Source: Zantedeschia hybrid cultivar (lineage: Eukaryota; Streptophyta; Magnoliopsida; Alismatales; Araceae). From it: DNA of 64,000 bases. The DNA lies in the NCBI GenBank assembly GCA_030544215.1, contig JARZZO010000013.1, positions 27,387,229-27,451,228 on the forward strand, read 5' to 3'. The notes under the pieces are model-generated. The model was given only the letters and a program-made list of their open reading frames with translations, did not search any database and was not told the origin of the DNA. A program made the position numbers and the translations under genes. The stretch's first letter is position 1. Every line of letters starts with the position of its first letter. This document shows, piece by piece, positions 1-12,279 of this stretch.

Positions 1-844
1 GATTATCCGGTCTCCATTCTTAGAAGGATTTCTAACTCTTTGATAAACATCCAAAGCAAGTCCAGATGCGTGAGAGAGCTCTTTAAAGGCCAAAACACCT
101 TGAAATCACTTCTTATAAATACATATGTCCATCAACCTTTAAAAAAGGTTGGCTATTGGAGAATTTGGATTTTAAGGCAAGGCTTTTGAAGGCTCTCAAA
201 AAGAAAAACGTGGGCAACAACCTAAGGCTTATTCTTCTTCTTCTTCCCCTATTGAAGCCATAGAAGACCAAGGTTTTGAAAGGACCAAACCAACCACATT
301 TTTTTCCTTTCCCTTACTAGTTTCTCAATAGCTTTCACACGATTCATCACTATTTTCTATTAGAATTTTCATATCATCACTTCATGATTCACACACCATA
401 TCATATTTTTCATACCTATGCATGAAATAAGGGTTTAAGAAAACATAAAAAGTGAGTCTTCATAGTTTAGTTTATGTTTAAATTGTCTATTCATGCGTTA
501 GATTTAATTAACATTGTCTATTCATCTATATTTACTTATATTGTTTAAAAAACTAAAAAGAGTTGGTTAACACTTTAAAATGTTAGGATAAGTTAGTGTG
601 CTTAAATTTCATAAGTGACTCTTATTTAAGTCTATGACATATATTTGGTTGGATATTGAGGATCTACTTTTAGGGTAAGTAACTCAAATCATACTATTAT
701 CGTACTGATCTGATCTTGATTGAGTAGTCCCTTAATCTTTTCTTATGTCCTTACAAATTAATATGAGTAATTTTTTAATACAAACATAGATTATTAGAAT
801 CTATATCAAATTTCGAGGACAAAATTTATTTAAGGGAGAGAGGA
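1..844 (+). repeat. 3' internal tail of a gypsy-type element, ending in a polypurine tract
   Basis: No coding potential is visible. Bases from about 499 to 844 closely match about 19710-20047, including the run TTTCGAGGAC...AAATTT and the purine tract AAGGGAGAGAGGA directly before an LTR start (TGTTATATCCCGC). In plant Ty3/gypsy elements, notably the Tekay/Del group, such a tract just before TG marks the polypurine tract preceding the 3' LTR. I therefore read this as the 3' end of an internal region lying upstream of the LTR that starts at 845. Bases 1-498 have no match I can see elsewhere in the window and I recognise nothing in them. Confidence 0.6.
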
Positions 845-3800
845 TGTTATATCCCGCACTTTTACAACTATTAATAAATTTAATTAATTTATATTGGATC
901 AATTAACTAATTATAAGAATCCATGATTGAGTTTAAGTAACTTAATTTAGTCTAATTAACCCAATTATGAAAGCCCAATAACCTAATTATACTACTAAGA
1001 ATAGCCTACTAATTTAGTTCAAATTCTAGGTTGATGCATTAGACAACAACATAGTAGAATAATGATAACTTTATGTAGAAAAATTTGATTAAGGCATAGT
1101 TGATATCATTGGAAAGACAATAGAAAGATCTATAACTTTGTAGAAGACCATCCTTATTAATTCATATATTTTATAGGTCAAAAATATCAAAGATAAGTTT
1201 TAAAAAGGGCTACCCATAGAGAACAAGTTCTAATCGGATTAGAATTTGAATTAGGAAACAAAAGAAGATATAATTAATATTAACCACGACCTAAAAAGTT
1301 ATGTATAACATATTTAACTTAAATTAAAAGTAAAACATAATAAATTTGAATATAATTAAGATTCTGATTAATAGGTAGAAAGTCATAATTAGAATCTTAC
1401 TTGGACTAGGATTCTATATACAAATTTACTTGACATAGTCCTAGTATTTTAAGCATAACTCCGTGCACAAAATTCATAATAATTAATACAACTCCTATTA
1501 GAACTATGACTCCAAATTTTCGGAGTTTTATGAAAAACACATATTTAAAATAAGTCGTTTACTAATCGGAATCAGGACGTCTTTAGACATGAAGGAAATC
1601 TTTCATAATTATGAATTCGGTATACTCAGGATAGTAGGTCAGTAAAATAGACATATCTTTTTATATATTGGTCGCATTGGAAAGGTAATAAAAAGTTGTA
1701 AAACTTTCTAGAAGAAAGTTGTTCTTAATTCGGATGTTTAAGAGGCTGAATTTAAAGGTCTTCGGAAAAGAAAATTGTAGGTAGCGTGAGCAAAGTTCGA
1801 TTTGTACTAGAAAGTGACTTTAACTTGGAGATTAAGTTATGGGAACTAGGAGTTCGACTCCAGCAAATAAAGGGAGTGTTCGTGGTTATATTAGGAGAGT
1901 AAATAAGCATAAATAGAGCCATGAGGTCATACTCAAGCTCTATAGCATGCAGCTCTCTTCTAAAGATAAGTTCATGTGGTGTTCTTGAGAGAATAGAGTT
2001 GTTTATGGTTATTTCTTTTAGAAATTTGATTCTAATCAATGTTTTGTATTATTGGAGGCTTAGAGAATGTGGGGAAGATTTTAGAGAATATGAATAAGAA
2101 TTTATAAGAAGAAGAAATCATGGATAGATAGGAAGGAAGTCATAGGAGAACCAAGAGCCAGTCTAAATTGAAGAGGTAGGTGAATAACTGTACACATGAT
2201 CTATTTTGTATTACAAAACTATATTATTTTCGAAAGTTTTCAAAAGTAAATCAATTGGTAAGAACTTTAATTTATATGTCTACTTCATGATATTCAAGTT
2301 TCAGATTTTTGTGATCTTATTTTTTTTTTTATTCCATAATTATTATCTTAGCCTATGTAATATGTCCGTTCAATTTGTTATGTTTCTAATTATGATTACA
2401 TGAGTTACAGATGTTTATTCTCCTTGGTCCAATGCCCAATTGAGTTAAAATTTAGATAAAAGTCTAATTTTTATGTTATATTTATGCCCAATAAATTTCA
2501 TAATTTTCAGAGTTTGTTTAATATTTATTCCGTAATATTATTTTAAGACTATACGATCTGTCTAGACAGTTTTGAACTCTCAAGTTGTGAATCTTATATC
2601 TCATTTGATTCACGTCCAAATCATACACAATTATGTAGAGACGTTTGTTGTATTATCCTTAACTTCTATATTATGTTTGAGAATTTTATGATCTCGTTTG
2701 ATATTCAGTTTACCCTCTATTTTAATTTGCAGGAATTCTATTTAAGTTGGATTCCCTAAATCAAAGTGAGAATCCAAAATCATATCAATCGAATCCGTAA
2801 ATTGATGAAACTTTGTCCACGCTTTAAATATAATATTTTTGACATGTTCTCCAAGTTTGATAATTTTATAAACCTATTTGATATTATTCGGTCTATTTGT
2901 TAATTTGTTAGCTCTGAAAATTAGTTTTGATGGCCGAAAAATATGTTTGTTATTCCAAAAATTCAAAGAAAATTTCTTTGACTATATTTTATGTTCAGAA
3001 ACCTATTTGGATCAGATTTACTCTTATTTTTTATATATATAACCATAATGACTCTTTAAGTAGCTATTTTGTATATAAAAGTATGTATTTTAACTCTTAT
3101 ATGTACATATCAAATTAATAATTCAATTTTTATATCTATACTCATCTTTTGTCATCATTTGACCTCTATTAATCTGATTGTATCATAATTATTTGACTTT
3201 GTTTGGACATTGTCATCTTCAGGATATATTTGGCCCGATTTCGTTATAAGCATCCATACTGGATAGGGTATTTTGTTTGGAACCCGAGGGCAAACGGGTG
3301 GAATCCTGATTTTCGGCTGGCTAAAACCAGGGGATGGCGGTATATAATGCCCTGGCGGTTCTGCACAGTGACCAAGACCTTTGCATCATTTGTCTAGATA
3401 CTTTGGTATTTGTTTTGTTTGCCTCCTTAGGTTGTGGTTTGAGTGCATGCTCGTTATGATATGATTTGATTTATTTGATTGGCAGATAAATCTAAAATCT
3501 TTACTCTATATGTTCATTTGAATTCAGCTTAGTCATTTGAATCTTTTGATCATCCTATTTAGCTATCCCTTAGCAATCATATCAATCTGTCTTAACTATA
3601 TGATCCATGATATTAATCTAATTTGATAAGCTACTACGCCATGATATTTGCTATTTGATATGACATGTGCTCAGGGGACGGCGATACGTAATGCCCTAAC
3701 AATTTGATATGTTATGTGAAACATTTTGATCATGGCTAGTAGAATTTGATATGTATGATATGAGTTCGATCATGCCATATATGCTATATGTTAATTGATC

Positions 3801-3915
3801 TATTTATGCTATTAGAAAACACGTTTGATTTGATAAGTTTATATCTGACCATGTTTTGTATCATATTTTTATTTGAGATATATGTAGAACTGTGTAAAAT
3901 CATGTTTAGTATAAT
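845..3915 (+). repeat. Long LTR 'A' of a gypsy-type family, first part (continues at 18824)
   Basis: The LTR begins TGTTATATCCCGC after a polypurine tract. It is interrupted at 3915 by the chromovirus and resumes at 18824, ending ...AACGTAACA at 19292, for about 3.54 kb in total. It is matched along its length by 20048-22571 and, more loosely, by 33671-35978 and 36160-39506. In a sampled 180-bp stretch roughly one base in nine differs from the 20048 copy. AT-rich and non-coding: the small open frame at 1752-2039 on the minus strand has a counterpart at 20953-21240, but this only reflects LTR homology. Long LTRs, an iMet primer site and this type of polypurine tract suggest the Tekay/Del group, but no coding region is present to confirm it. 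Confidence 0.8.
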
Positions 3916-4351
3916 TGAAGCGGAACGTCGGCAAGACGGTAGGTCGAAGGCGGGAGAGACGATACGAACACGGGCCTCACGCCCATGACCTCTCGCCGGA
4001 ACCTCTCTCAGGCGACCTCCCTAGAGGGACGAGCTCTCATCTCACACTATGAAGACAGGGAGAACACAATAACACAAAGCTTTCATTCATTCTAGCATGC
4101 CTACAAGGGAAGAGATGACCCCTTTATATAGGGAAGGGCATCTCTTGGTCAAGACAAGAATGACCTCATTAAAAAAGAGATACCAAACATGTCCTAGGGG
4201 CAGGAAATGACAGAAATAGCCCTTAAGGCTAGACTAAAATAAAATGCATAACTAGACTCGATCCTAGATAAGGAGCTCGTCGCCAAGCCACAAAGACGTC
4301 TACGTAGCACGTGCTCGATGTCTGGTCTTCTGTTGTTCGGTGTCCCCACCA
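3916..4351 (-). repeat. Chromovirus 3' LTR
   Basis: 436 bp, terminal TG/CA, reading 5' to 3' on the minus strand. It matches the split 5' LTR (11964-12025 plus 18440-18818) with the same reconstructed length. A TATA-like box lies at about 4127-4140 (CTATATAAA on the minus strand). The pol reading frame runs about 50 bp into this LTR before stopping at 4300. Confidence 0.95.
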
Positions 4352-7300
4352 ACTCTCCTGGGGTGCTGGGAACTCGACCCCGTCGAGTAAGGGTCCACGC
4401 CGCTCTGGTAGCGCTCGAGTAGGTATGGATCGAGGAGTTGTAAGTCCTCTCGGCTGATCCACGTGTCTTCGGATGGTGGCCGATCTCGCGAGCAGACAAG
4501 GAAGCGCTGATACTCCCTACTCCTGGTGGTGATTGCCTGTTCATCCAGTATTCGCTCAATTTTCTCGCGCCGTGCAGGGGGTGGAGCTGGTGGACACTCG
4601 GTAGGGGGGTCGCTCTCAATGGATGGCAAAGGCCCAAATGGATCACTAGGAATTGTTGTAGGCTCCTTGTAAGCTACAAGGTCTGCCACGTTAAATGTGG
4701 GACTGATCCCATAGTCTGTCGGTAAGTCCACAACATAAGCATTCGACCCGATCCTTTTTAGGATCCGGAATGGGCCAGCACCACGGGCTTGCAGCTTTTT
4801 AACGACCCCTGAGGGGAATCGTTCAGGCCGCATCCTGACCATGATAAGGTCACCCTCCTGAAATTCCTGCATTCGTCTGTGTGCATCAGCCAATCTTTTG
4901 TAGAGCTGGTTGCTCTCATCAATTTGCTTGCTAATGTGCTTGTGTAGGTCCTAAATATGTTGGGCAAATGACTCAGCCGACTCGGAGATGCGAGCATGCA
5001 AGGGAAGGGGAATGAGATCCACAGGCTGGTTAGGCTTGTATCCATGCACGACTTCAAAAGGGCTCATCCCAGTGGTCCTATTGACTGAACTATCATAGGC
5101 GAACTCAGCTCGGGGCAAGATCGAATCCCATGTCCCTGTGTGCTCCCCTACTAAGCACCTCAAAAGGTTTCCTAGGCTTCTGTTGACCACCTCGGTTTGG
5201 TCATCAGTTTGAGGGTGATAGGCAGTAGAAAACTTGAGTAGGGTGCCTACTCGGTGCCAAAGGGTCTTCCAAAAGTAGCTGGTAAATCTCACATCCCTAT
5301 ATGAGACTATGGTCTTGGGAAGACCATGTAAACGGACAACCTCATCAAAGAAAAGATGAGCCACCCTAGATGCATCTGAAGTTTTGGAGCAAGAGATGAA
5401 GTGGGCCATTTTCGAGAACCGATCAACCACTACGAAGATGGAGTCATGCTTATGAGGGCTCCGTGGTAGTCCAAGCACAAAATCCATACTCACGTCCTGC
5501 CAAGGACGATTAGGGACGGGAAGGGGAGTGTAGAGGCCAGTGTATTGGTGTTTTTGCTTGGCAGTGGCGCAAGTATGGCACTGGGCCACTAAACGAGCTA
5601 CATCGCGCTTTAGGCTTGGCCAATAGAATCGGCTTTCAACTGCCTCAATGGTTTTGTTTTGACCGAAGTGCCCACCTAGACCGCCCGCATGTACCTCCCA
5701 AATTAAAAATTCGCGAACGGAGGTGCGTGGCACACAAAGTTGCTGACCTCTAAATAAGTATCCGTTCTGCAGGAGATACTCACTCGTTCCCCTAGAGGAT
5801 CCGGCTTTAAGCGTGGTATAGATCTCTCCAAAATCAGGACATCCCTCATACAATTCCTTGAGTTTATCAAACCCAGTCACCTCAACACTCATGATGGAAA
5901 GAAGGGATACTCGTCGACTGAGGGCATATGCAACCCTATTCTCGACTCCCGCCTTGTGCTTCAGCACGAAAGGGTAGGCTTGCAAGAACTCTACCCATCG
6001 ACCATGCCTAGGATTCAACTTTTTTTGGGAGCTGAGGAAGCGAAGTGCCTCATGATCGGAGTACAAGACAAATTCCTGCGGCAACAAATAATGCCGCCAA
6101 TAGCGAAGAGCCTGGACCACGGCATAGAACTCTTTATCATAAGTTGAATATTTCAGCTTAGCATCAGCTAGCTTCTCACTGAAATACGCCACAGGGTGCC
6201 CTTCTTGACTTAACACTCCTCCTATACCGACCCCAGAGGCGTCACAAGAGACCTCAAAAACTTTGGAGAAATTGGGGAGGTGAAGTATGGGGGCCTGAGT
6301 GATTCGATTCTTGACCTCTGCAAAGGCTTTGGAAGCGGCCTTCGTCCACCCAAAAGGTTCCTTACGGATGCAATCTGTAATTGGGGCCATTACAGTGCTG
6401 AATCCCCTAATGAATTGCCTATAGAAAGATACTAGTCCATGGAAACTGCGAACATCATGGATGCTCATAGGCTGGGGCCACTCAACGATCGCATTGACCT
6501 TTTCAGGGTCGGCGGAAACTCCCCTATGTGATACTATGAAGCCTAAGAAGGTTACTTGATCAGTAAAAAATGCGCACTTCTTAGGATTTGCATACAAGCT
6601 CTCTTTTCTCAGCACTTCGCACACCTGACAGAGGTGGCCCAAGTGGTCCTCCCTGGTCCTACTATAAATGAGAATGTCGTCGAAGTAGACAACAACAAAG
6701 AAGCCCATGAAGGGTCGGAGGACCTGAGTCATCAGCCTCATGAAGGTGCTGGGGGCATTTGATAGCCCAAAAGGCATGACGAGCCACTCGTAAAGACCAT
6801 CCTTGGTCTTAAAAGCAGTCTTCCACTCATCCCCTGATTGGATGCGGACCTGATGGTATCCACTCTTTAGGTCAATCTTGGAGAAGATGGTGGCTCCAGC
6901 CATCATGTCAAGCATGTCATCAAGTCGGGGAATGGGGAACCTATATTTCACAGTGATTCTATTGATGGCGCAGCTGTCAACACACATCCGCCAGGTGCCA
7001 TCCTTTTTGGGGGTCAGGAAGGCTGTCACAGCACAAGGGCTGGTGCTGATTCGCAAAAAACCCTTCCCAATGAGCTCCTCGACCTGCCTCAGTATTTTCG
7101 CGTGCTCGGTAGGATTTAAACGATAGTGAGGCAGGTTGGGCAAGGTGGACCCAGGGACGAAATCAATAGCGTGTTGTATGTCACGCATGGGCGGCAGATG
7201 ATTCGGAAGATCCTCGGGGAAGACATCATGATACCTGTGCAAGACGGTTTCCACTTCCTCAACTCGTGGAGTGGAGTAACCTTCAGATGGATTACTCATG

Positions 7301-7557
7301 ACGACAGCCCAAACTGGGGCTCCCTCGGCAACCTCGCCCTCAAATGGACTTGCTTTGATTATATGAAGGGATACCCTCGCTTTTGACTTTACGGCTAGTT
7401 CTGGGTTGGGTGGGTTGGATGGGGAAGGAACAAGTGGGGAGGGGTTAGGTGAAGGTATGGAAGGTGAATTTTCCCGAGATGGGATCTCTCCCTTGGCGGG
7501 GTTCTTAGGTGGAGAGGATGCAAGAGAATCTTCCTGCCATTGTGTTTGAAGACACAA
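4300..7557 (-). pseudogene. Chromovirus pol: reverse transcriptase, RNase H, integrase, chromodomain-like tail
   Basis: This is the replication and integration part of the polyprotein. Numbering the main open stretch (7557 down to 4951) from 1, the RT domain spans about residues 100-330 with the catalytic motif YFDD at 291-294. RNase H has a catalytic Asp near 439 in the context SCDASG. Integrase begins with an HHCC zinc finger at about 620-665 and then the core: Asp692 (context SMDFVLG), then Tyr753 where the second catalytic Asp belongs (context IVSYRD), then Glu789. The 35-residue Tyr-to-Glu spacing shows that Tyr replaces the catalytic Asp (GAT to TAT). A TAG at 4951 interrupts the integrase C-terminal part, which continues in frame to 4300 with a GPF/Y-like segment and a chromodomain-like tail ending RDRPPSEDTWIS...LDP. 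The frame enters the 3' LTR, as reported for CRM-type chromoviruses. It is offset by one base from the upstream gag-protease frame. Confidence 0.93.
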
Positions 7558-8057
7558 ATGTTGGCCTTGCCAAGTAGGGTAGCATCCTCATCATAGATCC
7601 ATGGCCTACCCAAGATGATGCTTCCTACTTCCATGGGAAGGACGTCACACCAAATCGGCTTCTGATAGGATTGAAACTCAAGGGGTACCAGGCAGCGGGT
7701 CCTAATGGGTAATGATGAGGCATTAATCCACGAGACTTGATATGGCTCAGGGTGAGTCTCAAGATCCAGGCCTAAACGAGAGACACAATTAGTGGAAATT
7801 GCGTTGACACAACTTCCACTATCAATTATGATCTTGCATGGCTGGTCGGCTATCCTAGTGTAGGTGTGGAAGATGGAGGTTCGACGCCAGTCCTCCTCTT
7901 TGGTCTGTGTGCGGATGCATCTCACCACACCAAGCCTAGTGTCTCCGTGTGAGTCCACAATGCCCTCGATCCTGGCGTACCCCCTATGCACACACCCTAG
8001 GGTGGCACCATTCTCCTCAAATTCCTCGGCTAAGGCTGGGTCAGGTATGTAGTTCTC
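7395..8057 (-). pseudogene. Chromovirus protease segment
   Basis: A retropepsin-type aspartic protease that would cleave the Gag-Pol polyprotein. The active-site motif is IIIDSGSCVNAIS (Asp-Ser-Gly), followed by hydrophobic strands and the ILGRPW box typical of this family. It shares the gag frame but is separated from gag by an in-frame TAG at 8058. Near 7511 the reading frame changes: upstream coding matches the family up to ...KILLHPL, and downstream the match continues in the frame used by RT, which is most simply a 1-bp deletion. The stretch from there to 7395 is out-of-frame tail. Confidence 0.88.
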
Positions 8058-9755
8058 CTATTCTTCATGAGTGGAGGGCTCAATTAACAGGGCCCTGGTG
8101 GGACACTGACTGGCATAGTGGCCAACCCCATGGCACTGAAAGCAGTGATTACGAGAGCTCCCTGCCTGTTGGCTATCTCTCCTAGCTAGTCCGGTCCCTC
8201 TATCATCTCTCCTCTCAGCCCGTGGGATGGTGGAAGCCTGAGTCGGGGTAGTTGGAGGTAGGGGTGAGGGAGGGCTTGGGGTGGTGGCAGTAGGGACCCT
8301 TGCAGAAGTGACGTGACTAGTTCCGAACCGCTCGGGGAAATGCATGTGGCGATTAGTAGCCCCTCGGGAGTCGGGTTGTCGGAAGATTGGGGGCCTAGTG
8401 GGCTTCTGAAATCGTTCCACATCCAAGGCGATCTGATAGGCATGTTCTAGTGTGATCACCTCACGTAGGAATAGCTCACGTTGGATGCTCTCATGCAACC
8501 TTGCCCGAAACCTCGATAAGGTGACCCTACTATCTTCGCCAACGCCACACCTGAGACAATAGTCATCAAATTCGGCTATGTGCTTAGACACCGTCCGGCC
8601 ATCTTAAGTCAACCTCTGCCACTGGTCTAGGAGGCGCTGCTCATAAGATGGAGGTACATATTTCTCCCGCAATTTCTCTCTCATCTCCTCCCATGTGGAG
8701 ATAGGTCTCAGCCGCCTTGCAGCACGAAGATGCTCCACGTTGAGCCAGTAGGTTTTGGCTCGACCCACAAGCCTCATAGAAGCAAGGCTCACCTTCCTCT
8801 CTTTACTCATGGTATACCAGGTAAAGTATTGGCTCATCCCTACCTCCCAATCAAGATAGGCCTTAGGGTCTAGGGTACCATCAAAAGTCGGAGCATCTAC
8901 CCTCACACTTCGGAGGATGTGATCATCAATGTCGGGGTGATCCCTAGGCCATCTATCAAACGGTCCAAGCTCTCGGCCACGCTCATAGGCATTCCTAACC
9001 CATGGTGGGTTGGTGATATCATGTTCGCCTCTCTCACCTACACCCCTATACCCATGCGGAACCCTCTCAAAGCGTCTGGGGTCTCGCTCATAGTAAGGCT
9101 CATCCCCTCGAACCCTGTAAGGGTCGAGAACCCGTTCATATTCATCAAAATAATATCGGGGGCCTCTCGCAAAGGGTGCGCGGTCCCTCCTATAGCCGTA
9201 GGCCTCCCCTCATACCTATGGTGGGTCGGGGAATGCGTCGTATTCGTCATACTCACCATAGCCTCGAGGAACTCTATCGCATGGCACATGATTTTGTCCA
9301 CGGTCATGGACACCCATCCCATCCCGACGTAGGTCGGGATATCGTTCTTGGGCTAACCCGTCGTCGAACTCTACTCTCCTGCGCGGCGCTCGCTTCGGAG
9401 GCGCGCGATTGGGCTCATGGTCAAGGACATCATCCTGACCCTGGGGTGGGTTGGGGGCCCTAACTGGCTCTCCTTGGCAGTTATCTAGGTGATCACGCAA
9501 TCCCGCACGTTCCTCCGCCTCTTGGGGTCTATCTAGAGGACTCTCTAGATTATTCACTCGTCCTACCATGACTCTCATGGACTCCCCCAGGGTAGTGAGC
9601 CTCTCGTCCACATGTTGGGTTAGTCGCCCAAACTGATCGGTTATGTCTTGCAAAGATTTGCCCAAGAGGGTCTCTATGGTGTCTACAAGTGTGGGATCCA
9701 TGACGGGATTGTGCTGAGATACGGGACGAGACGAGTGATTTCTATGGGCTGACAT
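8058..9755 (-). pseudogene. Chromovirus gag (nucleocapsid polyprotein)
   Basis: Gag forms the particle and binds RNA. The likely start is the ATG at 9755, the first Met in a frame that stays gag-like. The N-terminal third is charged and proline-rich. The retrotransposon gag core lies about 8907-8430 (AYLDWEVGMSQYF ... STWEEMREKLREKYVP), and a CX2CX4HX4C zinc knuckle (CFQCHGVGHYASQC) sits at the C-terminal end. Four in-frame stops break the frame: TAG at 9216, TGA at 9210, TAA at 8604 and TAG at 8058. I translated across 9210-8907 and it stays open and gag-like, so these are point mutations in one original frame. Each stop is one C-to-T or G-to-A change from a Gln, Arg or Trp codon. Confidence 0.9.
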
Positions 9756-11946
9756 GCAAGGCTTGATAGGTTAGCAAGGTGCGGAGTTCCTAGACTTGTA
9801 GCAAGTAAATTAGATACAAGATTGACGTCCTCACTCAGTGAACAAGAAGCTCAAGACGTGAACTCGTAGTGGTGAAGGGTGTTGAGCACCCGCGGCGTCA
9901 GCCCACTAAGTGTGTGGGATGAATCGAGGTAGTTGTGGAGCTACCGACAGGTGTAAGGCTTGTCCACACTTGGCGTGCCGACCTTGCGCTGATTGGAGCA
10001 CTGGGTTTCACAGACACTCTCTCACCGCCACAGTAATAATCACTCAGTGTGGTGAAACGCTCTCTCACTCCGGCGCTATGCAATTGATGCAAATACTAAA
10101 TGAACAGATAATATTGCAGTAGAGTTCAACACTTACCTAGCCGGCCTGGAAGACCGATTCGACTGGAGACGAGGGCGAGCGGGGATGCGCGAAACACCCA
10201 CGCAGTATCGGTGTCGCTTCAGTACCAGTGTACAACGGTCTTACGCCTCACGCAGGAGAGAAATAAATAATTAATTACATGCCATGATCCTATTCCCCAT
10301 GCAAGGGGACAAATCAGTCACAAATCTCCACGCAAGGAGAATAATCTGTCCAAAATATCTTATAAATCTTCTACAAGATCTGTCCAAATGATGACCCTAG
10401 CAACCCTCCTCAAAAGCTCTTGTCAAGGTGTCCTAGGCATGCAGAATCCCACCAAGATTCTGTGCAGAAAGCCTGCCACAATCTCTCATGCATGCAGGGG
10501 CATTTGGCAGACTTTGAGTGTTGGAGTTCTTTGACGTAGCAGGGGCATGACTTGGGGTTTGGTGTGACTGGTGGTGGCTGGGTGCGTGCTGGGGTGCAAC
10601 TCTCGAGCCTAATAGCTACATGCATGTAGGCCTGCGGACGCTGGCCAGCAGGATAGCGTGCAAGTGTGTAACCCGTTTTTCTGTCACCCTCAAAACTTAT
10701 TTTCTGGTTCTCTGTGTACAGTTCTTTTGTGACAAAACTCTTCACTTCGACCACCAGCTGTTCGCTCAGACGCTGCAGCAGTCACGAGGCACTGGATCGG
10801 GAACGCATGGGGTACGCGGCTATCACACCGCATTCGTGAGGGTCACGGGCGATGATGTCACCGTGCTCCTCCTTCTTCTTCGTGCGTGGGCGGCAACGGC
10901 GGGCTGGGAACGTGGCTGCCGGCGATTATATGGCTGCGGGAGTGGGGTCCGGACACCACGAACATTGTCGGCGCTGGGCGAGCGGGATCGAGGTCGCCAG
11001 ACAACAGCGCTTGGGCGGCACAATGGTCGCCATTCTCCTGCTTGCAGGCAGTGTGATGGGCACCGGCGTTCACATAGACTAGGTGGTGCGAGCTGGAGGC
11101 TCCGGTCTCCCTAGTTGCTTACCTCGGCTGGGGCTCAAATTTCTTCCCAACACCAGTGGAGGGCTCGCCGTGATCACGTGTCTGCTCGGGCAGGCGGTGG
11201 CATTGAACGAGCTCCTTCTACCTCGCATCGGCAGTAGCGTCAACCGTAACAGTAGTGTAGACGGGGTTGTGTTTGGGCGAGGGAGGTGTAGACAGCCACT
11301 GTCTCGCAGCTGGTTTAGGCAAACGGCAGTGCTCGTGTTGAGTAGGGCGGTCCCCAACCCACTTCGTTGTCGCCGACCATGTTCAGTGCTGTCAATGCTG
11401 GTGCAGGAGGTGTGGGAAGAAGAGGAGGAGGGTGGTGATGTAGGAGAGATAAAGGTGCAAGGGGAAGAGAGAGAAAAGGTGGCGGGAGGTTGATGGGTGG
11501 GAGGAGGACAGTAGGGCTCGTCGCCGACGAGCTAAGGGGCCCGGGCAGCAGCTCATGGTTGTTGTTGTTGTGGTCGCCCAGTTGGTGGCAGCCCTTGGCG
11601 TCCTCGCCGTCAGGGAGGACGATGAGAAGGGAGATGAGACGTAGCGGGAGTGGCTCGTGGGCTGCAGATGATGGCCACGTCGGGTGGGCAGTTGTTGCCG
11701 CTGCTGTTTATGGGTGGCGGTGGGAGACTCAGGAAACAACAGAGAGGGAGAATGATAGCGAGAAGGTGTCGGTGAAAAGAGATGAACGGTGGCGAGTGGG
11801 TGGTGGAGGGCCGTGTACGAAGAGGAAGTGGTCGGCGTGCTTACCGGTTGCCGCCGCTGGTGGTGGTGCTACGGGTGCACGTCGGTAGATGGCGGTGGCC
11901 ACACGCAGAGTCAAGGATCCTAAGGCCGTAAGGACGTCCTTAAGGT
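9756..11946 (-). other. Chromovirus 5' leader, unusually long and partly GC-rich
   Basis: About 2.2 kb separates the primer site from the gag start. The part at about 10790-11900 is GC-rich with overlapping open frames on both strands (for example 10620-11114 plus, 11392-11739 minus) that show no recognisable domain and look like composition effects. The rest is of mixed composition. I cannot tell whether it is native leader or a captured segment. Confidence 0.6.
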
Positions 11947-11960
11947 TTGTTCTGATACCA
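11947..11960 (-). promoter_or_regulatory. Primer-binding site, initiator tRNA-Met type (chromovirus)
   Basis: Read on the minus strand the sequence is TGGTATCAGAACAA, three bases after the 5' LTR end at 11964. The first ten bases match the complement of the plant initiator tRNA-Met 3' end, the usual primer for minus-strand DNA synthesis in this group. Confidence 0.9.
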
Positions 11961-11963
11961 ATT

Positions 11964-12025
11964 TGATGCGGAACGTCGGCAAGACGGTGGGTCGAAGGCG
12001 GGAGAGACGATACAAACACGGGCCT
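11964..12025 (-). repeat. Chromovirus 5' LTR, proximal part (rest at 18440-18818)
   Basis: 62 bp of the 5' LTR, cut by the copia insertion. Its last five bases (GGCCT, 12021-12025) are the copia target duplication, repeated at 18440-18444. Joining this piece to 18440-18818 and removing one duplication gives 436 bp, exactly the length of the LTR at 3916-4351. Confidence 0.95.
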
Positions 12026-12266
12026 TGTTAGATAGTGACCATCAACCCCTTGATATTAGGAGTCTATTGCAGGGATAAGTATGGAGACTTGGTCTCCCAG
12101 GATCCCTAAGATGTAGGAGGCGGTTCCGAGGAGGGGGCGGAGATGGTTAACGGAAGGGCCTCTATAAAAAGGAAACCGAGGTGAAGAATAGAACTTACCT
12201 TGGGTTAACCATCGGAGCCCGCTTTCCTCACTTACGTTTTTCTCTCCTCTCTCTCTCGTTCTAACA
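12026..12266 (+). repeat. Copia 5' LTR (241 bp)
   Basis: Begins TGTTAGATAGTGACC and ends CGTTCTAACA. It differs from the 3' LTR (18199-18439) at two positions, near 12066 and near 12234. It contains an ACTTGGTCTCC block and a pyrimidine-rich end with CT repeats. Confidence 0.97.
12163..12170 (+). promoter_or_regulatory. TATA box in the copia 5' LTR
   Basis: TATAAAAA within CCTCTATAAAAAGGAAACC, about 100 bp before the LTR end. The same sequence is present in the 3' LTR. It is the obvious candidate for the genomic RNA promoter. Confidence 0.8.
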
Positions 12267-12267
12267 C

Positions 12268-12279
12268 TGGTATCAGAGC
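12268..12279 (+). promoter_or_regulatory. Primer-binding site, initiator tRNA-Met (copia)
   Basis: TGGTATCAGAGC begins one base after the 5' LTR end. This is the standard complement of the plant initiator tRNA-Met 3' end. Confidence 0.97.

Noticed and set aside
1752..2039. 95-codon minus-strand frame with a 95-codon homologue at 20953-21240
   Set aside because: Both lie at the same position of homologous LTRs. Conservation matches the whole LTR and the frame is absent from the more diverged copies.
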